Assembly: GCA_016201405.1 (NCBI GenBank)
Contig: JACQCZ010000009.1
Coordinates: 1-32,428 of the forward strand
Source of the DNA: Candidatus Acetothermia bacterium
Lineage (GTDB): Bacteria > Bipolaricaulota > Bipolaricaulia > RBG-16-55-9
Length of the DNA stretch: 32,428 bases
Direction: 5' to 3'
Part shown: positions 1 through 8,495 of the stretch, one piece after another
Position numbering within the stretch: the first letter of the stretch is position 1
Layout: each line of letters opens with the position of its first letter
Position numbers and translations under genes: made by a program
Notes under the pieces: model-generated
The model's database searches: none
Told to the model about the DNA's origin: nothing
The model's input: only the letters and a program-made list of their open reading frames with translations

Positions 1-70
1 ACTTCTCTCCCTGATCCCCTGCTGCCAAGATCTGTACCACTTGCTGCTCGCTGAATCGGCTCTTCTTCAT
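1..70 (-). CDS. IS3-family transposase OrfA, N-terminal fragment
   Basis: Reading leftward from an ATG at 70 gives MKKSRFSEQQVVQILAAGDQ, followed by GEK, and then the window ends. This is the typical start of IS3/IS911-type OrfA, a small helix-turn-helix protein that binds the IS ends and is joined to OrfB by -1 frameshifting to make the full transposase. An AGGAAGGAG ribosome binding site lies just upstream. The reading frame is also open upstream without a stop and merges with the interrupted NERD gene. Only the N-terminus is present, so activity of this copy cannot be judged. Confidence 0.85.
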   Translation of the reverse strand, partial: MKKSRFSEQQVVQILAAGDQGEK

Positions 71-140
71 CTGCTTGGCTCCTTCCTTGATCCGCCGATT
101 CTCTACTTTTGACTGGTACAGTTCTAGGGGTGCACGCCCC
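1..140 (-). mobile_element. IS3-family insertion sequence, 5' end (left copy, partial)
   Basis: Bases 2-140 are the exact reverse complement of 32290-32428. The shared block includes the first 23 codons of an IS3-type OrfA and about 70 bases of IS end upstream of it. Outside base 140 the two flanks differ, which sets the IS boundary near 140; the exact terminal base is uncertain by a few positions. The transposase points out of the window. The insertion lies inside a NERD-domain gene. Confidence 0.85.
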
Positions 141-700
141 CAAGATGGGTCACTACATCTTGAGGCAAGCTCATTAAAACCTATGACGTCTCCCAAAAAT
201 GGGATCAACGCCCTCTCTTGGTAATCATTTAGCCCTGCACTAAGATTAACTTCAGAATCCAGATGCATGCTCGGATAGAGTACAATGAATTTCTTGATAT
301 CATTGAATGTATTGTTGGGGCTTCCAATCAGACTTGCTGCCTTATCTTTGCTGTCTAGAAAATCCATTTGGTGTTTACGCAGCATTGATCGAAAAGATTT
401 ATATTCGTTAAGAATTTGGCCAACAGGATTCTTTTCGCCAAGGATTACATTGTCTGATCTTATCCACTTCCCATTGAGACCTCCTGTAACCTTTAAGCCT
501 GCGCTGTGTTTAAGTTCAATAAGATAAATGCTGGAGTTTGTGAAAATGGCAAAATCAATCTGAGCGTTTGTAACTCGGAAATTTGCGAAGATGTAGTAAT
601 CTTCTTTCTGAGAGTCAAACGCTGAGCAAAGTTCATTAAGTGCAGCATATTCTGATGGGTGATCGCTTGGTTCCTCTCCCCACCAAAGATGTACAGGCAT
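1..700 (-). CDS. NERD nuclease-related domain protein, interrupted by an IS (partial)
   Basis: An ATG at 700 opens a frame with no stop to the window edge. Residues 1-187 are native and the rest is IS sequence. The native part matches a NERD (nuclease-related) domain: SEYAAL near 16-21, QID with Asp49, IELK with Glu62 and Lys64 (the D...E-x-K pattern of restriction-like nuclease folds), a GKW at 77-79 and NPxxQ at 91-95. NERD domains usually head larger proteins carrying helicase or kinase domains, so a C-terminal part is probably lost. It starts 7 bases after the hydroxylase FAD gene stop, with no clear ribosome binding site, so translation may be coupled. Codon 188 onward runs in frame into OrfA (its Met is codon 211). 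Function in nucleic-acid handling is inferred from the domain only. Confidence 0.7.
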   Translation of the reverse strand, partial: MPVHLWWGEEPSDHPSEYAALNELCSAFDSQKEDYYIFANFRVTNAQIDFAIFTNSSIYLIELKHSAGLKVTGGLNGKWIRSDNVILGEKNPVGQILNEYKSFRSMLRKHQMDFLDSKDKAASLIGSPNNTFNDIKKFIVLYPSMHLDSEVNLSAGLNDYQERALIPFLGDVIGFNELASRCSDPSWGRAPLELYQSKVENRRIKEGAKQMKKSRFSEQQVVQILAAGDQGEK

Positions 701-706
701 GAAATA

Positions 707-1678
707 TTATTTATTCAACTCCAACAACGCCCGCTTGACCAGATTCTTTGCCAGAACCACTTTATAGCCGTTGTGCTCAAAGGGGCTCGCTCCCGCTACG
801 GCTGCTGCTCCAGCCTCCTCAGCCAAAGAGTCATTGAGCACTTTGCCTTGAATCACGGCCTCTGCGCTCTTGGCGCGCCAAGGCTTGCCTGCTACTCCAC
901 CAAGCACAATGCGCGCCGTGCCAACTTTCGAGCCCGCAAAATTAAGCTGAACCGCCACACTCACCAGCGCAAACGACCAGTCTTCACGCTCCATCGATTT
1001 CAAATAGATTCCACGAGAGCTGGCCGCAGGCTTTGGAATGGAGACTCCAACTACCAAATCCGACTTGCCAAGAACTGTGCGCTGCCGCAAGCCTTCATCA
1101 GGGAGGACAAAAAACTCATCGAGCGACAGATCGCCATCCACCTCATCACCCTTCAAACGAACCACGGCATCGAGCGCGATGAGTGCCGGAGCCAAATCGG
1201 AGGGCTGAACAGCGATGCAGGGCGCATTGCCAAGAATGGCATGATGGCGATTGATCCCCTCCTGTGCATAGCAGGTCTCTCCACCCTTGAGCCAGCAGGT
1301 GAGGTCAGGATGGCGATAATACCAGCAGCGCACACTCTGGCAGAGATTCCCGCCCAGTGTGCCTGCATTGCGTAGCTGATGGCTGGCTGTCAGATAGGCT
1401 GCCTGGGCCAAGATCGGATATCTCTCAGCAATGAACCTGTGTGATTCGATCTCAGAGAGCGTGGTCAGCGCGCCGATCCAGAGCTTATCTTTATCATCGC
1501 GAACGCCTTGCATCTCATGAATTGATTTTAGATTGACGAGGCGGTCTGGCGTCTTGATTCGCTCTTTCATCTCTGTGAGCAGATCAGTCCCGCCAGCCAA
1601 TGCTTTGCTATTCGAGCCTTGTAATTGCGTGATCGCAGAAGCCAGATTAGGTGCGCTCACATATTCAAAGTTCTTCAT
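707..1678 (-). CDS. Molybdenum hydroxylase FAD-binding subunit with extra Fe-S cysteines
   Basis: A 323-residue medium subunit of the xanthine dehydrogenase/aldehyde oxidoreductase family. It carries FAD and passes electrons from the Fe-S subunit to an acceptor. FAD-binding motifs are AGGTD at 28-32 and TLGGN at 107-111. A cysteine-rich insert follows, with Cys113, 118, 128, 136 and 154, including an RCWYY stretch. A comparable insert in PaoB/YagS and in 4-hydroxybenzoyl-CoA reductase beta subunits binds a [4Fe-4S] cluster, so this is more like those enzymes than like plain CoxM. The ATG overlaps the stop of the Mo-subunit gene by 4 bases (ATGA), with a GAGAGG ribosome binding site. It is last of three genes. 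The substrate is unknown. Confidence 0.88.
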   Translation of the reverse strand: MKNFEYVSAPNLASAITQLQGSNSKALAGGTDLLTEMKERIKTPDRLVNLKSIHEMQGVRDDKDKLWIGALTTLSEIESHRFIAERYPILAQAAYLTASHQLRNAGTLGGNLCQSVRCWYYRHPDLTCWLKGGETCYAQEGINRHHAILGNAPCIAVQPSDLAPALIALDAVVRLKGDEVDGDLSLDEFFVLPDEGLRQRTVLGKSDLVVGVSIPKPAASSRGIYLKSMEREDWSFALVSVAVQLNFAGSKVGTARIVLGGVAGKPWRAKSAEAVIQGKVLNDSLAEEAGAAAVAGASPFEHNGYKVVLAKNLVKRALLELNK

Positions 1679-3993
1679 GAAGACCTCTCGTTCTGAGAAC
1701 TTGGATAGAGAGTATTGAGCACTCGGTCCGCTGATAACGGCAACTCATAAATTCGCTTTCCAAGCGCATCAGCGACGGCATTGGCGATGGCTGCCGGGGT
1801 TGGAATGATGGGCGGCTCGCCAATGCCTTTCACACCCAAGTTGTTCACGTCAGGGTCGGGCATGTTCACCATCTCCGCCTCAATGGCCGGAATATCCATC
1901 ATGGTCGGAATCTTGTACGTCTCTAGGCTTGCATTGAGAACGAGCCCTAGATGCGGGTCCACAAAGCGCTGCTCGCAGAGTGCAAAGCCAAGCCCTTGAA
2001 TGATGCCGCCTTCGAGCTGGCTGCGGGTGGCAAGCGGGTTGATGACGCGGCCGGACTCATGAACCGCCACAATCTTTTGCAGAGTCACTTTCCCGGTCTC
2101 GATGTCCACTTCAACTTGAGCAAATTGCGCTCCAAACGTGTTGACTACTTTGTCAGCAGGATTTGGACCGCGCGCGCCGCGCCCGACAATCATGTAATTT
2201 TGCAGTTTCTCGTAAATTTTCTTTACAGGAGTGCGCTCACCGGATTTCTTGTTGAGAAAATCGCCATTCTCAATCACCAGATCTTCAATTGGAATATTAA
2301 GAACTTGGGAGCCGACGTCGAGCAGTTGCTTCTTTGCATCTTCTGCCGCGCCGCGCACTGCAGGGCCAACCGAGGCGAGAGTCATGCTGCCCGCGCTAAG
2401 TGGGGAATAGAGCCCAATCTGCGTATCTCCCAATTCAACTGAGATCGACTCAATCGGGAAGGCCAGAACTTCAGCCGCAATCTGAGCCATGGCTGTCTTC
2501 GCGCCCGTTCCGATCTCTTGCGTACCCGTCAGGACTACCGCCGTGCCGTCATTGTTGATCTTGACAACAGAATAAGCCGGCGGGCCACCACTGCCGCCCC
2601 AAATCTGGCTCCCCATGCCAAAGCCAATCTTCTTGGTCGCTGTCGAATTCTGCTTCTTGATCTGACTGCGCCTCTCCCAGCCGATCATCTCTGACCCGAT
2701 CTCGTAAGCTTTTCGCAGACCCTTGGTGGTAAATGATTTTCCTGATGTTGGGTCTACCTCTGCGTAATTGCGGAGTCGTAGCTCCAGCGGGTCGATGCCC
2801 AGCTTGGCTGCCACTTCATCCATCATGGCTTCTAGCGCAAAAGTTCCTTCGACATAGCCTGGCGCGCGGAAAGCAGCTACGGGACCAAGATTTGTGAAGA
2901 CGCCAAAATTCTCAGCCTTTACGTTTGGGCAGGCATACATGCGCGTGCTCGGCCCCGTCGAGCCTGCAACCCAGGCGGCATAGGCTCCCTCATTGGCAAT
3001 GCATTTATGATAAATAGCCGTCAGCTTGCCATCGCGGGTTGCACCAATCTTAACAATCTGAAGAGTGGAGGGGCGATTTCCGGCCAGAAGATTCTCTTCA
3101 CGCCTGTCAAGCAAAATCTTGACGGGGCGGCCGGTCTTCTTGGCGGCCAGTGCGGCCAGAATTGTGTATTTTCCCGCCCCATTCTTGCTGCCAAACCCCC
3201 CACCCATGTACTGCTTGATGACGCGAACTTTGTGTTTTGGCAACCCAAGCGCTGTCGCTACCATGTCCCGCACGCCAAAGATGTGCTGCGTTGAATCCCA
3301 AATCTTGAGGTTGTCGCCCTCCCAGACTGCGGCACTGCCATGAGTCTCCATGCAGTTGTGAAGCGCGACTTGCGTCCTGAACGTCCCTTCGACAACGACA
3401 TCGGCCTCTTTGAAGCCCTTTTCAACGTCGCCACGCGCGTAGGTCTCTGGTTTTCCGGTGACAAGGTTGCCCGCTTCGTGAAGCTTGGGAGCATTATTTT
3501 CAAGAGCAAGCTCCGCATCTACAACAGATGGGAGCTTTTCGTATTCAACTTCTATTAAGTCTAATGCATCGAGACAGATGGACTCGTCATCGGCGATGAC
3601 ACAGGCCACCTCTTCGCCAGCATAGCGAATGCGCTTATCAAATAATTTCGTCAATCCCATGCGCCAGGGGATCTCCGGAGAATTCTCATAGGTGAAAATA
3701 GCCCTCACCCCAGGAAGTTTTTCGGCTCTGCTCGTGCTAATCTTCTTGATCTGAGCATGTGGATGCGGAGAGCGCAGAAATTTTCCATAGAGCATTCCAG
3801 GTAGATGAATGTCGTGTGTGAACTTGGCACCGCCTGTGACGCGCTCGGAGCCATCAATTCTCGTGTGGGGCTGTCCGACGACTGAAAATTCTTTTTCCGG
3901 ACCCCATGGCGTAATGTCATCGCCTTCAATGACAACAGTCTGCTCAAAGAAGTGTCCTTCAAATTCGACCTGTTGGGTGACTACCTTTGGCAA
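1675..3993 (-). CDS. Molybdenum hydroxylase large (molybdopterin-binding) subunit
   Basis: A 772-residue catalytic subunit of the xanthine dehydrogenase family, which binds the molybdenum cofactor and hydroxylates an aldehyde, purine or other heterocycle. Cofactor motifs visible are GGGFGSK at 264-270, AFRAPGY at 374-380, GTQEIGTGAKT at 490-500 and GIGEPP at 723-728, with Glu726 as the expected catalytic base. The active-site loop is AFRAPG, not the Cys-containing AYRCSFR of form I CO dehydrogenase, so CO oxidation is unlikely. About 35 N-terminal residues precede the usual domain start. The start is TTG, backed by GGAGGG seven bases upstream that lies inside the last codons of the 2Fe-2S gene. 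No XdhC or MobA maturation gene is nearby. Confidence 0.92.
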   Translation of the reverse strand: MPKVVTQQVEFEGHFFEQTVVIEGDDITPWGPEKEFSVVGQPHTRIDGSERVTGGAKFTHDIHLPGMLYGKFLRSPHPHAQIKKISTSRAEKLPGVRAIFTYENSPEIPWRMGLTKLFDKRIRYAGEEVACVIADDESICLDALDLIEVEYEKLPSVVDAELALENNAPKLHEAGNLVTGKPETYARGDVEKGFKEADVVVEGTFRTQVALHNCMETHGSAAVWEGDNLKIWDSTQHIFGVRDMVATALGLPKHKVRVIKQYMGGGFGSKNGAGKYTILAALAAKKTGRPVKILLDRREENLLAGNRPSTLQIVKIGATRDGKLTAIYHKCIANEGAYAAWVAGSTGPSTRMYACPNVKAENFGVFTNLGPVAAFRAPGYVEGTFALEAMMDEVAAKLGIDPLELRLRNYAEVDPTSGKSFTTKGLRKAYEIGSEMIGWERRSQIKKQNSTATKKIGFGMGSQIWGGSGGPPAYSVVKINNDGTAVVLTGTQEIGTGAKTAMAQIAAEVLAFPIESISVELGDTQIGLYSPLSAGSMTLASVGPAVRGAAEDAKKQLLDVGSQVLNIPIEDLVIENGDFLNKKSGERTPVKKIYEKLQNYMIVGRGARGPNPADKVVNTFGAQFAQVEVDIETGKVTLQKIVAVHESGRVINPLATRSQLEGGIIQGLGFALCEQRFVDPHLGLVLNASLETYKIPTMMDIPAIEAEMVNMPDPDVNNLGVKGIGEPPIIPTPAAIANAVADALGKRIYELPLSADRVLNTLYPSSQNERSS

Positions 3994-3997
3994 AGTT

Positions 3998-4489
3998 TTA
4001 CCCTCCTCGGCGCAGCCGCTCAGCAGCGGAGAGTGCCGCCTTCACGATGTTTGGATATGCGCCGCAGCGACAGAGGTTTCCGGTCACAGCGCGCTTGATG
4101 TCGCTTTCAGTCGGCTTTGGATTTTGATCAAGTAGAGCCTTGATTGACATGATCTGTCCAGGCGTGCAGAAGCCGCATTGCAGAGCATCTTGTTCAATAA
4201 AGGCAAACTGAACGGGATGCATCTTTCCATCTTTGGCCAAGTTCTCTATCGTTTCAATACGCGAATGTTCACATTCAATTGCGAGGGTCAGACATGAATA
4301 GACGGGCTTCCCCTCTTTTAAAACAGTGCAGGCTCCGCAGGTCCCTTCATCACAGCCCTTCTTCGTTCCGGTCAGACCGAGATCGACTCGAAGAGCATCC
4401 AGTAGCGTGCGCCTTGGCTCAATCGAGATTTCCTGGGCTTGGCCATTGACCTGGAGCTGGACGAGAGACTTTGCGCTCGCTTTGAGCAT
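3998..4489 (-). CDS. Molybdenum hydroxylase 2Fe-2S subunit
   Basis: A 163-residue small subunit with two [2Fe-2S] clusters that carries electrons from the Mo centre to the FAD subunit. The plant-ferredoxin-type motif is GCDEGTCGACTV followed by a fourth Cys in YSCLTL. The second, helical-bundle motif is QCGFCTPGQ paired with LCRCGAYPNI, where the paired Cys sit about 31 residues apart. The ATG at 4489 has an AAAGGAGGAG ribosome binding site. A longer TTG start at 4543 is rejected because it lies in the promoter -35 box. It is first of the three-gene operon. The strain lacks any visible Tat signal here, so the enzyme is probably cytoplasmic. Confidence 0.92.
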   Translation of the reverse strand: MLKASAKSLVQLQVNGQAQEISIEPRRTLLDALRVDLGLTGTKKGCDEGTCGACTVLKEGKPVYSCLTLAIECEHSRIETIENLAKDGKMHPVQFAFIEQDALQCGFCTPGQIMSIKALLDQNPKPTESDIKRAVTGNLCRCGAYPNIVKAALSAAERLRRGG

Positions 4490-4513
4490 GGCTCCTCCTT
4501 TGGTTGGTGAGAG

Positions 4514-4543
4514 AGTATACTTGCATTTTCTAGAAGCCGTCAA
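4514..4543 (-). promoter_or_regulatory. Sigma70-type promoter of the hydroxylase operon
   Basis: Reading the minus strand, TTGACG (4538-4543) and TATACT (4514-4519) are separated by 18 bases. Transcription would begin near 4507, about 18 bases before the ATG and just ahead of its ribosome binding site. Confidence 0.65.
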
Positions 4544-4561
4544 TCACAATTATTTCTTTTG

Positions 4562-4590
4562 TTGGAAATAATCGGGTAAGAGAATAAGAT
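4562..4590 (+). promoter_or_regulatory. Probable promoter of the prolyl oligopeptidase operon
   Basis: TTGGAA (4562-4567) and TAAGAT (4585-4590) are 17 bases apart on the plus strand. It is divergent from the hydroxylase promoter and leaves a leader of about 50 bases before the ATG. Both hexamers are imperfect. Confidence 0.4.
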
Positions 4591-4646
4591 TACTCATCTG
4601 CGGGTGAATGAAAAACTTGTGAGGAACATGAGTTCGGGAGGATTCT

Positions 4647-6806
4647 ATGCTCAATTTTGTCAAAGCGTTAGCCGTAATCATCGCCTTGATTCTCGTCTTG
4701 TCGCTGAGTGTCATTATGAGAACAAACCAGCCAGCACCCACGGAGCCTGGTAAACGCTTGACCTATCCAGAGACACGGCGTGATGACATCGTAGACAACT
4801 TCTTTGGCACAAAAGTGCCAGATCCTTATCGCTGGCTCGAAGACCCGGACTCTGCCGAGACGCAAGCCTGGGTGACAGCACAGAACAAGCTGACTCAGTA
4901 TTACCTAAACCAGATTCCCGCGCGTGATCTCATCCGCAAGCAGCTCGATAAGCTCTACAACTATGAAAAGTTTGGCATCCCAACCAAGTTAGGCGGTCGC
5001 TACTTCTACACCCGCAATGACGGCTTGCAGAACCAAGACGTTCTCTACTGGACGGACTCTCTCACAGGGAGACCGGAACTGCTGCTCGATCCAAATACGC
5101 TCTCAACGGATGGCACAGTCTCGCTCGGCTCATACATTGTGAGCTGGGATGGGCGGTATATGGCCTACGGCCTCTCCGATGGCGGCTCCGACTGGCGAAC
5201 CTGGCACATCCGCAACATTGATACAGGTGCAGACCTGCCGGACAAATTGGATTGGGTCAAGTTTGTCGATGTCTCTTGGCTACCCAGCAGTCAAGGCTTT
5301 TATTATGGGCGATATCCAGAGACACAGAACAAGCTCGAAGCGACCAATGAAAACCATAAAATCTATTTTCACAAGCTCAATACGGCACAAGCGGATGATC
5401 AGCTTGTCTACGAGCGTAAAGATCAACCCGATTGGCTGATGGCCCCGGTCGTAACCGAAGATGGCTCGACTCTGCTGCTTGTCATCTATCAGGGCACCGA
5501 GAATAAGAACCGCGTCTATTACAAAGATCTGCGCGATCCCAATTCCAACGTTGTCCCTCTGCTTGATGATTTTGATGCTGCGTACCAATATTTGGGCAAT
5601 GAGGGAAGCAAGTTTTGGTTCGACACTACCCTCAATGCGCCGAACCGCCGCGTCATCATGATTGATCTGGCCAAGCCAGACAAAAAGAGCTGGGCCGAAG
5701 TGATTCCGCAGCAGCCAGAGACCATAGAGAGCTCTTCGATGGTCGGGAAGCACTTCATCATCAATTATTTGAAAGATGCCCACAGCTTTGTGCGCATCTT
5801 CAATGAGGATGGCACAGAGGCAGGAGAATTGCAGCTCCCCAGCATTGGGACGGCGACTGGATTTTCAGGAAATATTGATGACACCGAGACCTTCTACCAG
5901 TTTACAGGCTTCACGACTCCGCCCACGGTCTATCACTATGATATTAAAGCAGCAGCCAACAGCGTATTCCGGAGACCCAACGTCGATTTCGACCCATTGC
6001 AGTTTGAGACAAAGCAGATCTTTTACACCAGCAAAGATGGCACCAAAGTACCCATGTTTATTGTCTACAAAAAGGGCATCCAGCTCGATGGCTCGAACCC
6101 CACCCTGCTTTATGGCTACGGCGGATTTGATATTTCATTGACGCCCACCTTCTCGACCTCACGCACCGTCTGGATGGAGATGGGCGGAGTCTTTGCGCTC
6201 GCCAACATTCGTGGTGGTGGTGAATATGGCGAAGAGTGGCACCTCGCCGGCACGAAAGAGCACAAGCAGAATGTCTTTGATGACTTCATTGCGGGGGCCG
6301 AGTGGCTTATACAGAATGGCTACACCAATCCCAAAAAGCTTGCTATTCAAGGCGGCAGCAATGGCGGACTTCTCATGGGAGCTGTCTTAGAGCAACGGCC
6401 GGATCTCTTCCGCGCGGCGCTGGTGCAGAATGGCGTACTGGACATGCTGCGCTACCAAAAATTCACGATTGGACGCTACTGGGCTTCTGATTATGGAACC
6501 GTGGATGAGCCAAATATGTTCAAAGTCTTGTACAGTTATTCACCGGTGCACAACGCCTTGCCCGGCAAGAGCTACCCAGCAGCCATGGTCACAACGGCTG
6601 ACCATGACGACCGCGTGGTTCCCGGTCACAGCTACAAGTTCACGGCTGCGTTGCAGCGGGCACAGGCTATGGACAATCCCATTCTCATTCGCATCCAGAC
6701 GCGTGCAGGTCACGGAGCAGGAACGCCCACTTCCATTGCGCTCGATGAGATCGCCGATCTCTGGGCATTTCTCACCCACGAGCTTGGCATGCAAGTGAAG
6801 TTCTAA
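4647..6806 (+). CDS. Prolyl oligopeptidase (S9A), membrane-anchored or exported
   Basis: A 719-residue serine peptidase that cleaves short peptides after proline. An N-terminal hydrophobic segment (about 5-24) is a signal peptide or anchor, so it probably acts outside the cytoplasm. The seven-bladed propeller follows (about 110-470), introduced by the family phrase DPYRWLED at 59-66. The C-terminal hydrolase domain has GGSNGG with Ser571, HDDRVVP with Asp654 and substrate-binding Arg656, and AGHGAG with His689, the full catalytic triad. Length is normal for the family once the signal is removed. A GGGAGGA site precedes the ATG. SppA, a CDF exporter and a GNAT gene follow on the same strand with gaps of 1-8 bases. 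Confidence 0.95.
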   Translation: MLNFVKALAVIIALILVLSLSVIMRTNQPAPTEPGKRLTYPETRRDDIVDNFFGTKVPDPYRWLEDPDSAETQAWVTAQNKLTQYYLNQIPARDLIRKQLDKLYNYEKFGIPTKLGGRYFYTRNDGLQNQDVLYWTDSLTGRPELLLDPNTLSTDGTVSLGSYIVSWDGRYMAYGLSDGGSDWRTWHIRNIDTGADLPDKLDWVKFVDVSWLPSSQGFYYGRYPETQNKLEATNENHKIYFHKLNTAQADDQLVYERKDQPDWLMAPVVTEDGSTLLLVIYQGTENKNRVYYKDLRDPNSNVVPLLDDFDAAYQYLGNEGSKFWFDTTLNAPNRRVIMIDLAKPDKKSWAEVIPQQPETIESSSMVGKHFIINYLKDAHSFVRIFNEDGTEAGELQLPSIGTATGFSGNIDDTETFYQFTGFTTPPTVYHYDIKAAANSVFRRPNVDFDPLQFETKQIFYTSKDGTKVPMFIVYKKGIQLDGSNPTLLYGYGGFDISLTPTFSTSRTVWMEMGGVFALANIRGGGEYGEEWHLAGTKEHKQNVFDDFIAGAEWLIQNGYTNPKKLAIQGGSNGGLLMGAVLEQRPDLFRAALVQNGVLDMLRYQKFTIGRYWASDYGTVDEPNMFKVLYSYSPVHNALPGKSYPAAMVTTADHDDRVVPGHSYKFTAALQRAQAMDNPILIRIQTRAGHGAGTPTSIALDEIADLWAFLTHELGMQVKF

Positions 6807-6814
6807 CAAAATCA

Positions 6815-8494
6815 ATGCTTGCAAAGCTGATCTACGCCATTCGCACCGTCTTTCGCGCCTTCAGAAACATTCTGAGGCGCATGAAGCACGCTCCTGAGTA
6901 TGTTCTCTTTACTCTTGACGGCTCTTATCCAGAATTGCCCGTGCCTCCAGCTCCCTGGTGGCAAAGATTTTTCACAAAGAGCCCGCTCAGCTTGCAGGAA
7001 TTGGGTGACCGCCTTCGACAGGTCGCCCATGATCCGCGGGTCAAAGGCGTCGTTCTTCATTTACGTCCTCTGGCCATGTCAATGGCGCAGCTCCAGACAT
7101 TGCGCGGCTTTATTAGTGAGCTAAAAGCAAAGGGCAAGCGCGTAGTTGGCTGGTCGTACAGCTATGACACGGCCAATTATTTCGTGGCCTGCGCCGCCGA
7201 TGAGATTCTCATGCAACACGACGGCCTCATCTCCCCGCTCGGCCTCAAATTCAATTACTATTTCCTCTCCGAGGCACTCGAAAGAGTGGGGTTAAAATTC
7301 GATGCCGTCCAGATCACGCCCTTCAAATCAGCGCCTGACATCTTTATTCGGAAGAACATGTCCGATGAAGCGCGACAGATGTCGAACTGGCTCGCCGATT
7401 CACTCTATGGCGACTTTGTTCAAGGTGTCGCTGAAGGGCGCAAGATGAGCGAAGCGGAAGCAAAGGCTCTGGTTGACAAATCTCCCTATATTGACCTCAA
7501 GGCGATCCAGGCCCATGCCATCGATGGGCTCCTCAGCGAAGAGGAGCTGCCTGAACATCTAGGCAGTGATGGCGCCGCTGCGAAGATCTCATCCTGGGAA
7601 TCAGCAAAGAGGCGCCTCCGGCTTCAACCTCTCAAACGCCCTGGGAAGTACATCACCCTGCTGCGAATTGAAGGCGACATCGTAGATGGCAAGAGCCAGA
7701 GGCCGCCCATCAAGCCCCCGGTTCTCATTCCCTTTCTGACCCGAGAGCGTGCTGGCGATTTGAGCGTCGTTCAAGATGCACGAAGAGTGCTGCGCGACAA
7801 ACGCGCCGCAGCCCTGGTCGTCTATGTCGATTCTGGCGGCGGATCGGCCACTGCTTCAGAAGCAATGAGCGCGGCACTGCGCCAAGTAGCAAAGATAAAA
7901 CCTGTCATCATCTGCATGGGCCCGGTCGCCGGATCAGGCGGCTATTACGTGGCCACGCCCGGCCAATGGATCATTGCCCAGCCCACCACAATCACAGGTT
8001 CCATCGGCGTAGTCTGGGGCAAGCTGATCACTTCGGGTTTGCTAAGCAAACTCAGTTTTAACAAAGAGATCATCAGCCGGGGTGAGCATATCAAGCTCTT
8101 GGATACAAGCCGCCCCTACACCGACGAGGAGCGCACTTGGGTGCGGGATTTCATTGAGCGAGTCTATGACGTCTTCCTGGATCGCGTCTGCCAGAGCCGG
8201 AAGATGACCCGAGATGCTGTGGATGCCATCAGCGGCGGCAGAGTCTGGACTGGGCGGCAGGCTCTCCAGAACGGCCTCATCGACCAGCTTGGTGGACTTC
8301 AAGAGGCGTTTGCCAAAGCCCGCGAGCTAGCGAGTCTGGACGAAAAGACAGCGATTCATGAAGTCAGCATACGCAAGGGGAATCTGCCCCCAATCGCTCA
8401 GCCAACGGCAATTTTGGACTACGCCATCTCAGGAGTCAGAATCTTCAACAGCGCAAATGCGCTCCTGATCAGCACCTTGACCCCTGAAGAGTGA
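6815..8494 (+). CDS. sppA: SppA-type signal peptide peptidase (S49), double-domain form
   Basis: A 559-residue serine-lysine protease with two tandem S49 domains, like E. coli SppA (67K type), which degrades leftover signal peptides. The general-base Lys is Lys171 in PFKSA of the first domain. The nucleophile is Ser374 in AGSGGYY of the second. DSGGGSATASEA at 339-350 corresponds to the usual DSPGGS loop, but with Gly in place of Pro. Unlike E. coli SppA there is no clear N-terminal membrane span; residues 1-23 form a basic amphipathic helix instead. No ribosome binding site is seen before the ATG, 8 bases after the peptidase stop. An ATG at 6881 with GAGGCG upstream is an alternative start. 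Confidence 0.9.
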   Translation: MLAKLIYAIRTVFRAFRNILRRMKHAPEYVLFTLDGSYPELPVPPAPWWQRFFTKSPLSLQELGDRLRQVAHDPRVKGVVLHLRPLAMSMAQLQTLRGFISELKAKGKRVVGWSYSYDTANYFVACAADEILMQHDGLISPLGLKFNYYFLSEALERVGLKFDAVQITPFKSAPDIFIRKNMSDEARQMSNWLADSLYGDFVQGVAEGRKMSEAEAKALVDKSPYIDLKAIQAHAIDGLLSEEELPEHLGSDGAAAKISSWESAKRRLRLQPLKRPGKYITLLRIEGDIVDGKSQRPPIKPPVLIPFLTRERAGDLSVVQDARRVLRDKRAAALVVYVDSGGGSATASEAMSAALRQVAKIKPVIICMGPVAGSGGYYVATPGQWIIAQPTTITGSIGVVWGKLITSGLLSKLSFNKEIISRGEHIKLLDTSRPYTDEERTWVRDFIERVYDVFLDRVCQSRKMTRDAVDAISGGRVWTGRQALQNGLIDQLGGLQEAFAKARELASLDEKTAIHEVSIRKGNLPPIAQPTAILDYAISGVRIFNSANALLISTLTPEE

Positions 8495-8495
8495 A

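Noticed and set aside
659-1375. Plus-strand open frame of 238 codons opposite the FAD subunit
   Set aside because: It is antisense to a gene with clear family motifs and has no protein family of its own.
1675-3993. Carbon monoxide dehydrogenase (CoxL)
   Set aside because: The Cys-containing active-site loop of form I CoxL is replaced by AFRAPGY.
4490-4543. Longer start of the 2Fe-2S subunit at a TTG
   Set aside because: The TTG is part of the -35 box of a good promoter, and the ATG at 4489 has a near-perfect ribosome binding site.
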